A stretch of DNA of 64,000 nucleotides from Pseudeuparius sepicola (GCA_963920635.1 OY987308.1:25916096-25980095); one strand, 5' to 3'; shown: positions 25,601 to 40,600, counted from the first letter of the stretch. Notes: generated from the sequence alone by a model not told the origin. Translations and numbers: made by a program.

Positions 25601-28600
25601 AATCGATGTCTTTTCGTTTTCGAACAATTAATTTTTTCTCGTGTCGTGTATTAGAAAACTTTGCAATTTTAATGTTACTTTTGAGATTTCGCAGAAAATA
25701 CTAATTATTGGTCCAGAATTTTGGCAAATTTGTTACTTAACAAGTAAAATATGTAGAATAAGATGCCACAAACGGCAAGGCGATAACTCCTTTCCTTTTC
25801 GAGAAATAATTCTTTTTCGGCAAACTATGCAATTTTAATGTTGTTCTTCTACCCACAAAACCTTTTCAAGACCGAAACCTTCAACCCCCTTCGGTACGCG
25901 CGGGGTTGTCGATCAACCACCGCCCCCCCCCCCCTGCTTAAATTTGCAGCTGGTCTGGGGGTTGATTCGCCCCCTTACCACCCTGATTGCGTTTTAAATA
26001 TTTACGTCGATTTTCTTACTCCCCCCGAAAGCTTTGCGGGGGGCGAATTAGGCAATTAGGGGTTGAATTAAGGCAACCAGGAAAAAATATGGTGGTCGCC
26101 CTTGTCTATTTGTCCTTTTCCTTTTGGGAAACGCCGGACATTTTTACACATAATGCCTTTGGGGGTGGATGTGATATATCAGGGGGTTATCTAGGGGTTG
26201 TTGGATGACTGGGATCGAGTCGGGATTCTTTTCATTGAAGAAGGGAGCAAATAACCCCATCAGTTTCAGGACAGAAATGCAAGGTGAGGCGACTACATTT
26301 TTAAGGGTAGTTAGTACCTAAAAACTAGAACGTAATAGGGTAGAAGATCGATTAGTTTTTCTATAAAAACAGGTTTTAACCACCGCCCGATATTTGTGAG
26401 GTGCCAAGATGGATTTACTCAAACTTTATCTTTAATCGAATAAACGTTTTTAATTTGCAACCCCTCGTTGCGAGACGCCTGGAGCCCCAAATCGAAACTC
26501 GGGAGCAAACAAATTAAGAGGACGATCGCGTTACATCATAACTGGAGATTTTAAGGCGTTAACTGTTTAGGAGCGTTTCTGAAATTCGGCCTCGCGCCGC
26601 AGGTCGAATCAATTAGGATTCTGGCGATGTCTGGAGTTTAAATCAGTTTTTCGCGAACAGATGTGGCAATTAAGCGTTCGCGACGTGACAAACTGCGATT
26701 TTTGTCGCATTTAAATAAACCGGGTGCGCTGTCGCGCGCCTCCCGCGACTCCAATCCAGACAAATGGGCAAATTAATGAAAGGTCGGAAAGATCAAAAGT
26801 CGAATTGCGCAGATTTAAATCAATCCTGTAAAAGATATTAACTGTTCATTCGAAACATTGATATTTTTTGCTAAATCAGGACACTCTGTGGGTTAAGGGG
26901 CAGCGAAAATTTGATGCATAAGTCTTTTCGTTCTTATGTAATGTTTTCGAAACTTTGTAATGTTAATAGGTTTTATAAAAAAAACTAATTGTTGGTCCAA
27001 TATTATGGCAAATTTGTTACTAAACAAGAAAGTTATGTAGAATAAGATGCCTCAAACAGCAAGTCGATAACGCTTTCCGTTCTCAAGCAATGAATTTTTT
27101 CTCATGTTGTGTATTAGGAAACTTTGCAATTTGAACGTTATATTTTAGATTTTATAAAAAATACTATTTGTTGGTCCAAAATTATGACAAATTGGTTCCT
27201 AAACAAGTAAAATATGTAGAATAATACGGGGTAAAGGGCAAGTGGCTATCTCTTTTCGTTTCTGAGCAATGAATTTTTTTCTCATGTTGTGTATTAGAAA
27301 ACTTTGCAAGTTTAATGTTATATTTTAGACTTTATAAAAAAATACTAATTGCTGGTCCAAAATTATGACAAATTGGCTCCTAAACAAGTAAAATATGTAG
27401 AATAATATGGGGTAAAGGGCAAGTGGCTATCTCTTTTCGTTTCTGAGCAATGAATTTTTTTCTCATGTAGTGTATTAGAAAACTTTGCAATAATTTTAAT
27501 GTTATATTTTAAATTTTATAAAAAATACTAATTGTTGGTCCAAAATTATGACAAATTGGCTCCTAAACAAGTAAAATATGTAGAATAATATGGGGTAAAG
27601 GACAAGTAGCTATCTCTTTTCGTTTCTGAGCAATGCATTTTTTTCTCATGTTGGGTATTAGGAAACTTTGCAAGTTTAATGTTATATTTTAGACTTTATA
27701 AAAAATACTAATTGTTGGTCCAAAATTATGACAAATTGGTTCCTAAACAAGTAAAATATGTAGAATAATATGCGGCTATCTCTTTTCGTTTCTAAGTAAT
27801 GCATTTTTTTCTCATGTCGTGTATTAGAAAACTTTGCAAGTTTAATGTTATATTTTAGACTTTATAAAAAAATACTAATTGTTAGTCCAAAATTATGACA
27901 AATTGGTCCCTAAACAAGTAAAATATATAGAACAATATGCGGTAAAGGGAAAGTGGATGTCTGTTTTCGTTTCCGAGTAATGCATTTATTCTCATATCGT
28001 GTATTAGAAAACTTTGCAATTTTAATGTTGTATTTTAGATTTTATAAAAAAAATACTAATTGTTGGTCCAAAATTATGACAAATTGGAACTAAACCCTGC
28101 AAAGATCACGTGGTTGTTTCTTTTGGTTTTCAAGAGAAACAAATTTCTAGTGACGCCTTGCACAAAATTCCCTTCTGCAACCATTTACAAAGCGAGCGCT
28201 GAAATTTCGAACGTGCGTCCGCACAGGTCAAAACGACCACCTGAACTCGACGGGCAAATCCGACGTATTTAGCTATCGGATTAATACCCCGAAACCGCTG
28301 GCAAACAGCATCGACCGCCGGCCGAATAGTTTTCTTGCCGCCCGCCATATTTCAACGTCGGAAAAACGCGATCGAGAGGACAAAATAAAACGGGGAGCGG
28401 CTGAATTAAAGGGGCATAAATCGGGCGGAGAGTGGACGCGCCGGGGGATGGGGCAATAAATAGCCCCCATCCCCCGGTTTTTGCCGGGTTCATTTAGACC
28501 CTTCGGTTTTGATTTTAGCGACTTTCTAGTTTGCGATGCGAAACTCGGCTGCGCCTCGGGCCGCCGCACCAAACGTTTTATTTTTCCAACCGTTACAGGT

Positions 28601-31600
28601 ATCCGAACGAAATTTGGTACACGCCGTGCTGCGGTCGGGTGTCACAAAATAGGATGGTACCAAGTACGGCAAATTAATCAGTGGCGGAGAAATGGGTATT
28701 TGTATTCTTAAGGGGGATGAATTTTCCACCGTCCGGTCTAGTTATGATATTTATAAACGGTGCACCCCGAATAGTGTTGGTCCAGGTTAGAAACGAACTA
28801 GTTTGATAATATAAAACAATATACAATGTGTCCCGGATATGAATGAACAGCATAGGGATCTTGCAAACGGCGAGAGATAGAACAATGGTGGAAATAGTTG
28901 CGCAATTTTAAAGTCAATAAAATGGTACAGACAGATTTCTAATATCTTTTTTCGTTCTTGAGTTATTTTGAAAAAAGTGGAATTTTGCGTTTTCGATTTT
29001 ATTTTTTTCTGAAGTTATCACAGATAGAAAAAAAAGAAAAACAATTTCTTATGGCACATTTTAACGGGCTTTAAGATGGCGTTTTTAGATTTGTTCTACA
29101 ACATTTCGTTTTTGAGAAACCTTCTTCGACTTAGGTAATTTTTTTAAATACGGACCTCAATTTTTTTTCAGATTTTGAAAGCACATTTTATTGCAAATAC
29201 CATTATGTACGACATGAAATATTTTTAAAATGTTTTGAGACAATTATACTGAAATTCCTTTTTTCCATTTATTTTTTTCTATTGTGGCCCTGTATTTATT
29301 AATAAGAAGTCTAAATATTAATCAGTATTGTCAGCAATTTAACTTACAGTTTATTTTTACTTGGAAAACTTAATATTTTTAAATACGGTTCTGTCTGGTA
29401 AGTGTTTTCCTCTGTTGTTGTACAGCAAACAGTGTCGCATTGTGTTTTGGAGCAAATTCTTCGCCTTTTTTTAATTATGACAAGAAAGCTTTAAGCCAAT
29501 GAAACGATTACTTTTGCCATTTATTAATTGCAACAATACATTCGTTCGGCCTCTACACTATTTCTGGGACACAAGATGTAACATGCTAACATGTTAAATT
29601 TGTCGTCATCTGAAAAAACACCCTCCATTTCTAATAATGTAAATAATTATTAACTAAATGATACAGTGGGAGTTATGAGAAATGACAAGGGGTTGGTTTC
29701 GTTGTTTCAAAGCCTTCTATAGGTGGAGCATTTTAATTTATTTTTTATTATCGTATGCGACTGTTATTATTCTTTGCCGTCCTTTTTTTTGGTTCTTCGA
29801 TTGAAAGATAAGTTGCAAGTTAAATTGTTGACAATACTGAGTAATATTTAGACTTTTTATTATTAAATACAGGGCCGAATTAGAAAAAAATGAATGGAAA
29901 AAAGGAATTTTCAGTATAATTGTCTCAAAACATTTTAAAAAGATATCGTGTCGTACATCATGGTATTTGAAATGAAAAGTTCTTTCAAAATCTGAAAAAA
30001 AATCCAGATCCGTTTTTAAAAAAATAAAGTTGAAGATGGTTTCTCAAAAACGAAATGTTGTAGAATAAATCTAAAAACGCCATCTTAAAGACCGTTAAAA
30101 AGTGCCATAAGAAAGTGTTTTTCTTTTTTTTCTATCTGTGATAACAACCTCAGAAAAAAATAAAATCGAAAACCCAAATTTCCACCTTTTTCAAAATAAC
30201 TCAAAAACGAAAAAAGATATTAGAAATCTGTTTGTACCACTTTATTGACCCTAAAATTGCGCAACTTTTCCCCATTTAACCGTTGTCCTATCTCTCACCG
30301 TTTGCAAGATTCCCATGCTGTTCATTCTTATCCGGCACACATTGTATATTCAGATGGCCATTTCAGTGTTACGTTTTTTTCCGGACCTAGCGGTTTTTCA
30401 ACCGCTGCAAACGTATCGGTTGTCTGTCAGCGCCCTCCGGCCGATTTAAATCGCAAACCTAATGACGCGCACTGCGGCTAATCTACCGTAAATTTAATTG
30501 CAAAAATCCCACCGGATGCAACCCCCCCTTTTTAGGGGAACGGAAAGTTCGGAAAGTGGCGATCTATCAAGCGGGGGAGTTTTCTTAGGTGGGGTCGAAA
30601 TCTGCATGGTAAGCGTATCAATTCTCGGCGCAAGGGCTTCCGAAAAAGCGCAACAGGCGCTCGCATACGCCCCGATAGATACGGGTAATTAAATTTTAGG
30701 GTGTTGCCTCATCAAGGGGTGGAAAATAAAGACAATATCGCCTAGGGCGGATAGAGCGCAAACTTGGCTGGGTACGATACGGCTTTAGGGATAAACGGAT
30801 AATGAGGCGAACGAGTTTTATGTTTATTTATTTATGTGGGTTTGCTAAACTCCCGTGTCGTTGGTTGGATGGAGAACACCCCATCTCTTTGCTGGAGTTT
30901 TGAAGTTTTATGACTAAAATGTTTAAGGACGTAACAAATGTAAGCTATTTACGAAAGGTTTAGAAAAGGGTGTATGTAAGATAGGTAATATTACCAGTAT
31001 ACGGCGTGTTCGCTTTTTTATACTATTTTTATAATAGTTGGCATCTCCTAAAATGTAAAAGATTGGGGGCTAGTTGATGTAGGGAAAAAATAGTTTTAGA
31101 GAAAAATGTGACCGTATTTATTGCATTTTAATGCATATAAATCGAACCTCTTTATCATCCCAGTTCTGCAAAATCCCGAAAAAATAAAGTGAACAGAATA
31201 TAAATGGCGCACAGCTTACCCTAACTATAAAGCTGTGTAAATAGGTAGGCTAGGGTAAGGTACCAAGAGTGCAGTGCATTTAAAAGAAGGGTAGGTAAAG
31301 ACCCAAACACTAATTATTATTGTAATTGCAAATCACTTATCCTATAATATTACAAAAAAATAAATAAAAAGAAGTGCGTTAACTTGCAACCAAAAGTTCA
31401 TATGAACATAGGTCCGCAGATGTTTGGTTTTCGAGATGCAGGGTGTTGAAATTAAAATTTTATTTTCGATTTTTTTAGGTAACTTTTTGAGACGACAAAA
31501 TTTTCTTGCAAAAAAAACAACAACATCAAGTTAATTAAACTGTCAAGAAACAAATGTGCTTGTTTATTTAAATTTTATTTTGAATTTAATTGCATACAAG

Positions 31601-34600
31601 CTCGCATACAAGTGTCGATATATGCACCTGCATCGATGCAGAAATTTGAAAATTTCTCGAAAACGGTCACCTTTGGCGTTATTCACAAAGTATACTTTTT
31701 TTGCTTAGAAAACGCGTGGGGAGAGGATACATTCACAAAATGTCGTAAAAGTTTACTGTAAAAAAAGTTAGGGCAAATTAAATTAAATAATGATAGCGTA
31801 CGGATTGCACCAAAAATAATACCAAATTATGACTTCTCTTCCCAAAAAAAAAAACCCCGGCTACCAAATTTTGCAAGAAAATTTTGTCATCTCAAAAAGT
31901 TACTTAAAAAAATAAAATTTCAATTTTAACTCCCTACATCTGCGGACCCATGTTCATATGAACTTTTCGTCATATTTTCCATTTTTCTTTTTAATTTTTC
32001 AAGTTGGTGCATTTATTTCCGGACTCCCTGTATTTATTTATTTTAGACAATATGTTTTTTTTTTCTGTTTTTATTCATTAACTAATTGCCCCCCCCCCCC
32101 AGACGTTAATCCTGAAGATGATAGCATAGCTCCAATTAGTACCTATAAAGATATTAGAAAATTTCGCATGGAACAAAGGATTAACTTGCATTAAGGAAGT
32201 CTATACTATACCTAAGATGTGGCAAGAAGTTTTGTTACATTCTAGATAATGTTTATGCAGTTTCTATTTCGGTTTTATACTCATTTTTATAATACACATG
32301 TATAGAGTGTAGATATGTGTAGATATATTAAACTGTAAATGCATGTTATGAAATATATTAGAAAGTTAAAATAAATTTGACAAATGTGAAAAAATCGTTT
32401 TAATAAATAATCCCAATGAAACTGAAACCCTATTTAAAACCTTATTTTCACTATGTATTATCGTTTGGAGGCATTTTACAGGGGTCATCCCTTCATTCTC
32501 AAACAGACTATAAGCTATTTACGTAACTAGTGAAGTCAAATATACAAAAGTTGCTAAATGTTCGAAAATGTCAAGAAAATTTACAACGTTAGGTTTCATC
32601 TGATTTCAACCGTGCAACGAAGCAAATATTATTCTTCCATCTCCTTTCATTTTCAAGTTTGCAGAAAATTCGCGAACCGACCCTTACAAAAATGACGATT
32701 TTTAATCATTCGCGAGTGTCCTCTCCTTCTTTGCTATCGATTTTCTCATCACCGTGACCCGTTTCTACTACACTATAGGCCCATCACCATGAATATTAAT
32801 GTGGCAAATTTCGAAAAACGAGACACACCACCTGGGAATTAATGAACTGCAGCCAATTAGGGCCGACCGTGTATTTTGCTCTCGCCGGCCTATTTAATTA
32901 TTGAGCAACATGTACCGGCCTCAAAATATCGACACACAATTTTCGGCGGAGTCAAAACCAGCTCGGAATTTTACAAATTCGCGGCGAGAGAATACAGATA
33001 AGACGGGATGGAATAGAAATAGAACCTTTTTTAATAACGCCCCAATCTCGAACAGTCGGACAAACCCTTTGATTTACCATCAAAGGGGGGCGTTTTTCAA
33101 TTTCGAGGGGTGGGGGGGGGGGGATGTTTTTCCGGAGCGTCAACGGAATATTAAGTCGGGGGAATCGGAAATTGAAAAGGTCCGAATAATTATTTGCAAA
33201 TTCGACCTTCGATTCACGGGCCCTGTGGGACGTAAAAAACGATTCCAGTTTGCGTTTTCGCCTCGGGGATGCGATTATTGTGCCCCTTATGGAAATTTCG
33301 TGGGTGGGGGGAGGGTAGAATTGAATCTGGTGGGGAGTCGGAAAATATTTTTTTATGATATTAGGCGTGAACAAATAATCTTCTTTTCAAATCGGCGCTA
33401 TAAGGAGTCTCAAAATCGTCGTTAAAAGTTCAGAAATCGGCACACGGTGAGACAAAAACAAAGATATGGAAGGTGCAGAAACCGCGGGAGCGGTCGGCTC
33501 ATGGATGGGTGACCGCCCTCTTTACATTATATTTTTTTGAAAGGCAAAGGTTTTATAAGCATTTTTTACTAACTAACATTAAAAATATGGTTTTCTTGAA
33601 ATCGGCATTGAAGTGTCTCAAAATCGTCATTAAAAGCTCAGAAATCGGCACTTATTATACGATTTTTTCACTAAGTAGGCCTTGACGAGATGTAAACATC
33701 AAACGTCAGACGCGGAGCCATCGCCCGTCAAAAGTGACCAAATATTCAAAACCCGGCCAATAAAGGCCGATTTAACTTTTCGTACACATCGGGAAATTGT
33801 TACCTAATGGCAGCGGAATCTTTCATTATAAATATTTTATTAGGTTTGAATATCAATCTAGTTTTCATTGATGCTGCACAACAGGCAGCAGTTTGGAGTT
33901 TCCGTTGGGAAGCGTCTTGCCTCGTCATACTTGTCCTTGGTAGAGCGATCGTCAAAGTCAAGCAACGCCGCGCGCAGTCGGTTCTTGGACGGGTGATCCC
34001 TTATGATTATTTTTTTGTCTAATAAAACATTTTTTCTTCGATTTCAAAAAATATATTATGTACCTCGGCACTAAAGTTCCTTTCATGACTCATGTGGTTT
34101 ATTATACTATATTATACTAAATTCCACATAAGTCATAAAAATTTGTTCTTCAGTGTCTTGGTACATAAATAACTATTTTCAGTGGGGTACATTTTTTTTT
34201 ATTAAACTGGTGGAAGTAGACAGGTCTAATTAATTTTAATTTATAGCGTTTAATAAATAATATGTTTGCCTTAACTGAAGAATATAAGAATTGAACTTTG
34301 ACGCCCTGCATAACGAAGAGCGTTAGGATTTCCATACATGTTTATATGAAAAAAAAACTTTTTTAAATGCAATCAACAGCTCGAACGCCAGAGCGCCGTA
34401 ACCAATAGAAGTTTTTTTTCTGCCGAGCATCTCGAAATTTACATATCTATCTTGTTCGGGGAATTAAAATTCAAATTTTTGCGGCGCGGTATTGAAGTAT
34501 ATTGCTTTTTTATCGTGTTGAGTAATATCCCGTATACTGATTAACTGGTTTTTTTCAGGGCTTCATTACCGCCTGGGGTTATTAAAAACGGAGGGGTTCT

Positions 34601-37600
34601 TCCGCTGAATATTAAAGTAAAAATTTCTAACCTGGACCAACACTGCTCGGGATGTATCAGGACTTGAGTCAAGTATTTATTTTCTCATAACAACCTTTCT
34701 AACATAATCAGGTATAAACCCAAACACTGATACTGTTTTTTCATTAGTGAGCGCACGAGATTAGTCCGTAGACTAATTTGTAGATTTTCGGAGAACCGCT
34801 CGGCAGTGGCGGATCTACGGGGGGGCTACAGGGGCTATAGCCCCCCCCCTATGGCCCCTATCGCGCTGTCAGTGTTTAATACAGCTCTCAGATCGCTTAA
34901 AACAGGTACGATTTGATTCACTCGCTGACAACTCTATTATCGTTATTCGTTTCGGACCGGTTGTAAATGCGCTGACAGAAACATGCCATTTTGAGGTTGT
35001 GTGGGCATGAAGGTCGCAAAGTAACTATTGTAATTGAATATTGAATCATTGATGAATATTGCTTCCGTTTCTAAAGAGGGTACGCTAAATAGTTTTTATA
35101 GTACAAATTTAAAAATTTGGTGAACGCAATGGGATTGGGACAGGGCCCGGCACAGAACATGGGTCCAGTCACCGCCGTCACCGGTCGACAGTTCACGTTC
35201 ACAGTTCTATTCTATTACTACGAGTACAGCGGAACTGGAACAGTGGAACGGAAATGAACGAAACTAAGAAACTGATGAGCAGGAATAAAAAATGTGTTTC
35301 CTACTTTATTAAACAATTTCGGAAATAGAAGCCCCTCCCTTGACTCCAGCCTAGATCCGCCACTGCCGCTCGGTATTAGAAAAACAATAGAGACGAATGT
35401 GGTGTGTTTAGGCGCGGCGCCAAACGACGTAAATCTGCACTAAAGTCCGATGCCGGCCCCGGGGGGCGGTCGCGGTCAACCCCCAGGGCTGCACTACATC
35501 ACCCTCGGTCGCTGTTTAACAACCGGGCCATTATTTACGGAGATACGGCCGCAGAAGGGCGCAGCACGTTTGCATTTCGGATGCCGCCAGAGTTCGCGAA
35601 ATACGGTTCTTAATCTGCGACTCGGGTCCTCGCGCCCGGAGACCCCGGGGGCGCTGCGCCGATTGCCGCAAGGCGGCGGACCGTGGCTCTAGCCGTTTTC
35701 GAGACCTTAAACGCGTAGGTCTTCGACCGGACCTCACCTTGTAGCGACCCGATCTTTGAGGGCCCGCACCCACCAAAAGATCGTGATTAATAGGGTTGCC
35801 CGTTCGACCCTTTGCCTCCAATTTCCTTCTGCCGTCATCCCCCGCCCCCCCTCCCCCGTCTTGGGTGAGTAATGGCACCCTTGAATGACAGGGCAGCATA
35901 ATGAGCAGGGCTTGCTAGATTTAACAATGTAATGAGGGTGCGCTCACCCCCCTCCCCCCCAAAAAGGGGGGAACCCCTATTTCGGAAAAAAATCCATAAC
36001 TCTTAAACGAAAACAGATATCGCACTGTTCTTTGCGGCGTTGGATTGGGCAGGTTTCACTTGTACGGCGGTAAAATTTGCAGATTTTTAGACCTACGTTT
36101 GGCACTATTTTCAAGCATACCAAAATGGGCTTCAAAAATGTTCTCTTCAGTACCTTTAGCAATGTGCATACAAGGAATATCTCCGTTATAAAGCGCCGTG
36201 CTTGCCGATTCGACCGATCCAATTTCAAAGTGAATTTCCCTTAAATTCTGCTGCTTTCCGATGTCTTTCTGCAAGGGCAAATTGGTCGAGAACCAAACGA
36301 CGAGTTGCCGTCGACTGTTTTTCGAAACCCGGCGATTTATGACCTTCGGTCTCGGGGTGCGCGGGCGTGAGGTCGCTCATAAATTGTCCTGTTAACTCGC
36401 GCGTAGGTGTATCGAAGGATTTTCCAGATCCCGACGGAACGGAACGAAATATTCGAAGATGAACTCGCGAATATTACTTGGATTTTCGAGAAAGAAATTA
36501 TAACATTTGGACGGAAAAAGGTATCTAATATCAAATTGAACTTTACACCATTGAATTCGGGAGGTTTCAATTCAAACAACTGAATACATCGAAATTTACT
36601 TCGATAAAATAACAATATGATGCAGATTTTGTGTGTGACACTGTATATATGATGTCTTTCCATATTCACTATTCGGCGAAGTGTACTTGAGCTAATCTCA
36701 GGGCATAAAGGCCCTGAAAATTGAATTTATATTGTGGAGAAGATAGGGCTGCTGTGCGGTGGCCTACAAGTTCGAGAATAACGTATAATTTATTTAATCT
36801 TGACTCATGTTGCGGCTGATATATAGGAAGCTCCCGAGATTATCAGCTTAGCATTTCGAGTGATAAACGACAAAAAGTCGGCGTATTTTTAGGCGGAGAA
36901 TGCGTTATATAAATGGCCAACAATGCTTACTCAGTGCCGAGTGAGTTAACTTCAGTGTTTACTACGAATTTATTTTTAAATTTTGCATATTTCAACGCCG
37001 TGGTTATGTTTCGAAAATTTATTACAGCGACCCTGTCTCATACTTTCATTATTTCATCGTTTTTCTTTTATTCGATGTCATAATCGTTTGTACTATATAT
37101 AGTGTGACCCATTTGCTCTCGTGTCACACTATAATAAGTTTATTAATTGAGCGATTTCACCGGATTTTTTAAAATAATTATTGTCGGCACGAAAAAAAAA
37201 CAAATAAAATGAAACTCTAACAACTATATATTGTTCGTATGTTTATACAGAAAACAAAAGAAGATTCCATCACAAAAACTACTTAATTTTTGAAATAAAA
37301 TTTGGTTATTATTTCTTAAAAGTTGGAAAATAAGTCTAAAGGTATCTGTTGTAGAGATCGATATGTGATCTCTGCTTGTGAGTGGCGAATTTTCGCGAAG
37401 CTGTTATCTCTATTTTGATACGTTTCGCTAGTAATATAGGCTCCGCAAACTGGAAACTATACTCTACAAAAGGGTTGACAGCATATAAATAGCTATTTAT
37501 TGAAAATCGCGAGGTTTGTTCACCAGTGTAGAGATTCGAAAAAGGTAGGTACGACGCCATGAGAGATCAAGTTGTAAAGTTTATTTTCTGCCGTTATAGG

Positions 37601-40600
37601 TTTCGAGATGTGCCCTAAAAGACAGCCATAAAACGGGTTTATATGCCTAATTTCGAGGATGTTACACAGTTGCAGAGGGTGGCGCGAAACTGTTCGATAT
37701 TATATTATTTTTATATATTATTATATTATGTTATATATTTTTTCTTAAATCGGAAAAAAAGTTTTATTAGGCAGAAAAATAATCAAGGAATCACCCGTCC
37801 ATGAACCGACTGCGCGCGGCATTGCTTGACTTTGACGATCGTTCTATCTAGGTCAAATATGACGAGGCACGGCGCTTCCCAACCGAAACTCCACACTGTT
37901 GCCGGTTGTGCAGCCTCCATGAAAAATAGATTGATATTCAAGCCTACTAAAATATTTATACTGAAAGATTGCGCTGCTATAGGTAACAATTTCGCAATGT
38001 GTACGAAAAGTTAAATGGGAATTTATTGGCTGGGTTTTGAATATTTGGTCAATTTTGACGGGCGATGGCTCCGCGTCTGACGTTTGATATTTACATCTCG
38101 CCAAGGCCTACTTATTGAAAAAATCGTACAATAATGGGCTAGTTCAGTGCCGATTGTGACGATTTTAAGACACTTCACTGCCGATTTCAAGAAAAAATAT
38201 TTATATCAATTGTTGTTGTACTATTAAAAATAACCACAAACTTTATACTCAAAAAATATACGCAAATCTTCCATAATATGATCCAAAGGCGTATACTAAT
38301 ATCGACTAAAGCTTTATTTGTTTGGTCGAAACTCGCGAATTTGCCCAAACAACCTCCGCTTCCCCGATAATATCACGTGCCAATTGTTTGACGGCCCGAA
38401 ATCTATACTTCGACTCCGAAAGAATCCCAGACAGATTAAACGGAAATCTGAAGGTATGCGGCGGCGAATTCCGAATTCCGGACATGCCAACGCGCACGGC
38501 AAATATCCGTCGAAATTGGCAGCCATATCGGCATATTAATTCGACCGACATCTGCCGATTTCAATACAAAGGGAACGCCGAAACGCCGCCTGCATCGGTA
38601 ATCGTTTCGAAAATGGACCTTCGGAACACCGTATCTTAAACAGAAATATATTTTTTTAAATAAGCATTATGAAAGGTGCAGCACCGGCGGTCGCGGTCGC
38701 CACATGGATGGGTGACCGAAATATATATGTTTTTTTTTATTTTGTTTAACGCCTCGTGCATTTTTTGTTGTTCTAACGTAGGAGGTTTATTATATATATA
38801 TTAATCTATAGGAAATTTTCCATAGAATCTAACGATACTCGATTCGTTTGGCGGCAAACGCCAAAAAAACTCGAACCCCACCCCAGACGAAAATGTCGTC
38901 CGACATTTTCCTTCCCCCCCATAACCAAACAAAAACCCGGAGCCAACTTTCCCCCAAGCGAAAATTCCGGAATTAGTCCGGCAAGGCGACGAATAACTCC
39001 GACAATAAGTTTCCCGTGTAAATTAAATTCCGGAGGCTTTTGTCTTCTGGATTTTCCGGAGGAGGGGGGCGGGTCCAGCTGGGCTGATCAAAAACTTGAT
39101 GGTCCGGAAGTGACTAAGTGAATTTTCCGGGGATAAGTAATTCTAGAGTTCTGGTAGGAGTCCGCGCCGTTCGGAAGTTTTGAATGTTTTCCCAAGGATG
39201 GTCGTGACGCCGCGGAATTCCGCATAGAAACGAGGGAGTTTGCCCCGAAAAATAATTTATTCTTTTAAAACACCTAATTTTCATCATACAACAAAGTAAA
39301 CTAAATTTAAGAATGTCTATATGCTATCTGATATTTAACATGTACCTATTTCTGTAATATCTTTATCTATCTTACCTAACAGACTAATTTAAAACCTATC
39401 ACATTTGAAATAACTTGAGAGTAACCATGAAAACGTATCATACATAAAAATCTTCCAAGTTACTTTCGTTTTCAAAGAAGTATAAGAAATATATATATTT
39501 TTTATGAAATAAATTGATACCCATACCCATACCTCCACCAATGTATTCTGTGCACCCAATTTCGTTTGAATATTTTTTTATAATTATAAAAATACAAAAT
39601 AAAACGTTAAAATATTTTGAAATTTAAACACCAAGTATCTGGAAAACGATGTGGCTGTGGATAACCAGTTATACGATACTAGTTATTTATGTACCAAGGC
39701 ACTGAGGTACATATATTATTTTTTTGAAATCGGAAAAAATGTTTTATTATTCAAAAAATAATCGTAAGGGATCACCCGTCCATGAACCGACTGCGCGCGG
39801 CTTTGCTTGACTTTGACGATCACGCTACCTAGGTCGAGTATGACGAGGCACGGCGCTTCCCAACAGAAACTCCAAACTGCCTCCATGAAAAATAGTTTGA
39901 CATTCAAACCTACTAAAATATTTATAACGAAAGATTGCGCTGCTATAGGTAAAAATTTCGCAATGTGTACGAAAAGTTAAATGGGCCTTTGTTGGCCGGG
40001 TTTTGAATATTTGGTCACTTTTGACCGGCGATGGCTCCGCGTCTGTCGTTTGATATTTACATCTCGTCAAGGCCTATTTATTGAAAAAATCGTACAGTAA
40101 TGGGCTACTTCAGTGCCGATTTCTGAGCTTTTAATGACGATTTTGAGACACTTCACTGAAAAATAATCTTACTTTACGATTTTCTATTGCCTGTTAAAGT
40201 TATCCAGAAAAAAACTAAATAACCCTGTAGGTTAATAACGATTAAAAAATTAAATATGCCTTTTCGAAATTTTGCTATATCAATTTGAAATATTGACGCG
40301 AGAGCTTTTGCAGGAAAAATATAGCCATTTATCGGCACAACAACATGAATTTTTGCCCCGATCCGTTTCATTTATAACTGCACAAAGCCAGGACGAAACA
40401 ATTAAAACAAATCGAAATCAATAAGTTAAAAATAAGCCTTTTGCCGATCGTTTTTAATTAAAAAAAAAATCCGGGGTCGACAAACTTTAGAACGAAATAT
40501 TTAGCACAATTTCCTGCCACATAACGAAATTATGTAAATTGGGGCGTATCCCCAGCGGAGATACTAGTACCCACACATTTGAATTTCTGGCGAGGCACTT

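Noticed and set aside
22085..28130. Possible CRISPR-like array
   Set aside because: The tandem units have no unique spacers, are ~182 bp long and the DNA is eukaryotic; it is a satellite.
32901..33425. 174-codon ORF on + with a 140-codon ORF opposite
   Set aside because: No domain, no splice context and low-complexity runs; mutual antisense openness points to composition bias.
28766..34650. A 5.9-kb transposon bounded by inverted AGTGTTGGTCCAGGTTAGAAA
   Set aside because: Only about 28 bp match at the two sites, intervening DNA contains unrelated complete elements, and a third partial match exists near 5329; they are more likely separate MITE ends.
35404..35900. G+C-rich stretch as a further 5S or tRNA copy
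   Set aside because: GGCGGTCGCGGTCAACCCC resembles part of 5S, but the GATGGGTGACC part is missing and no tRNA box pair is present.
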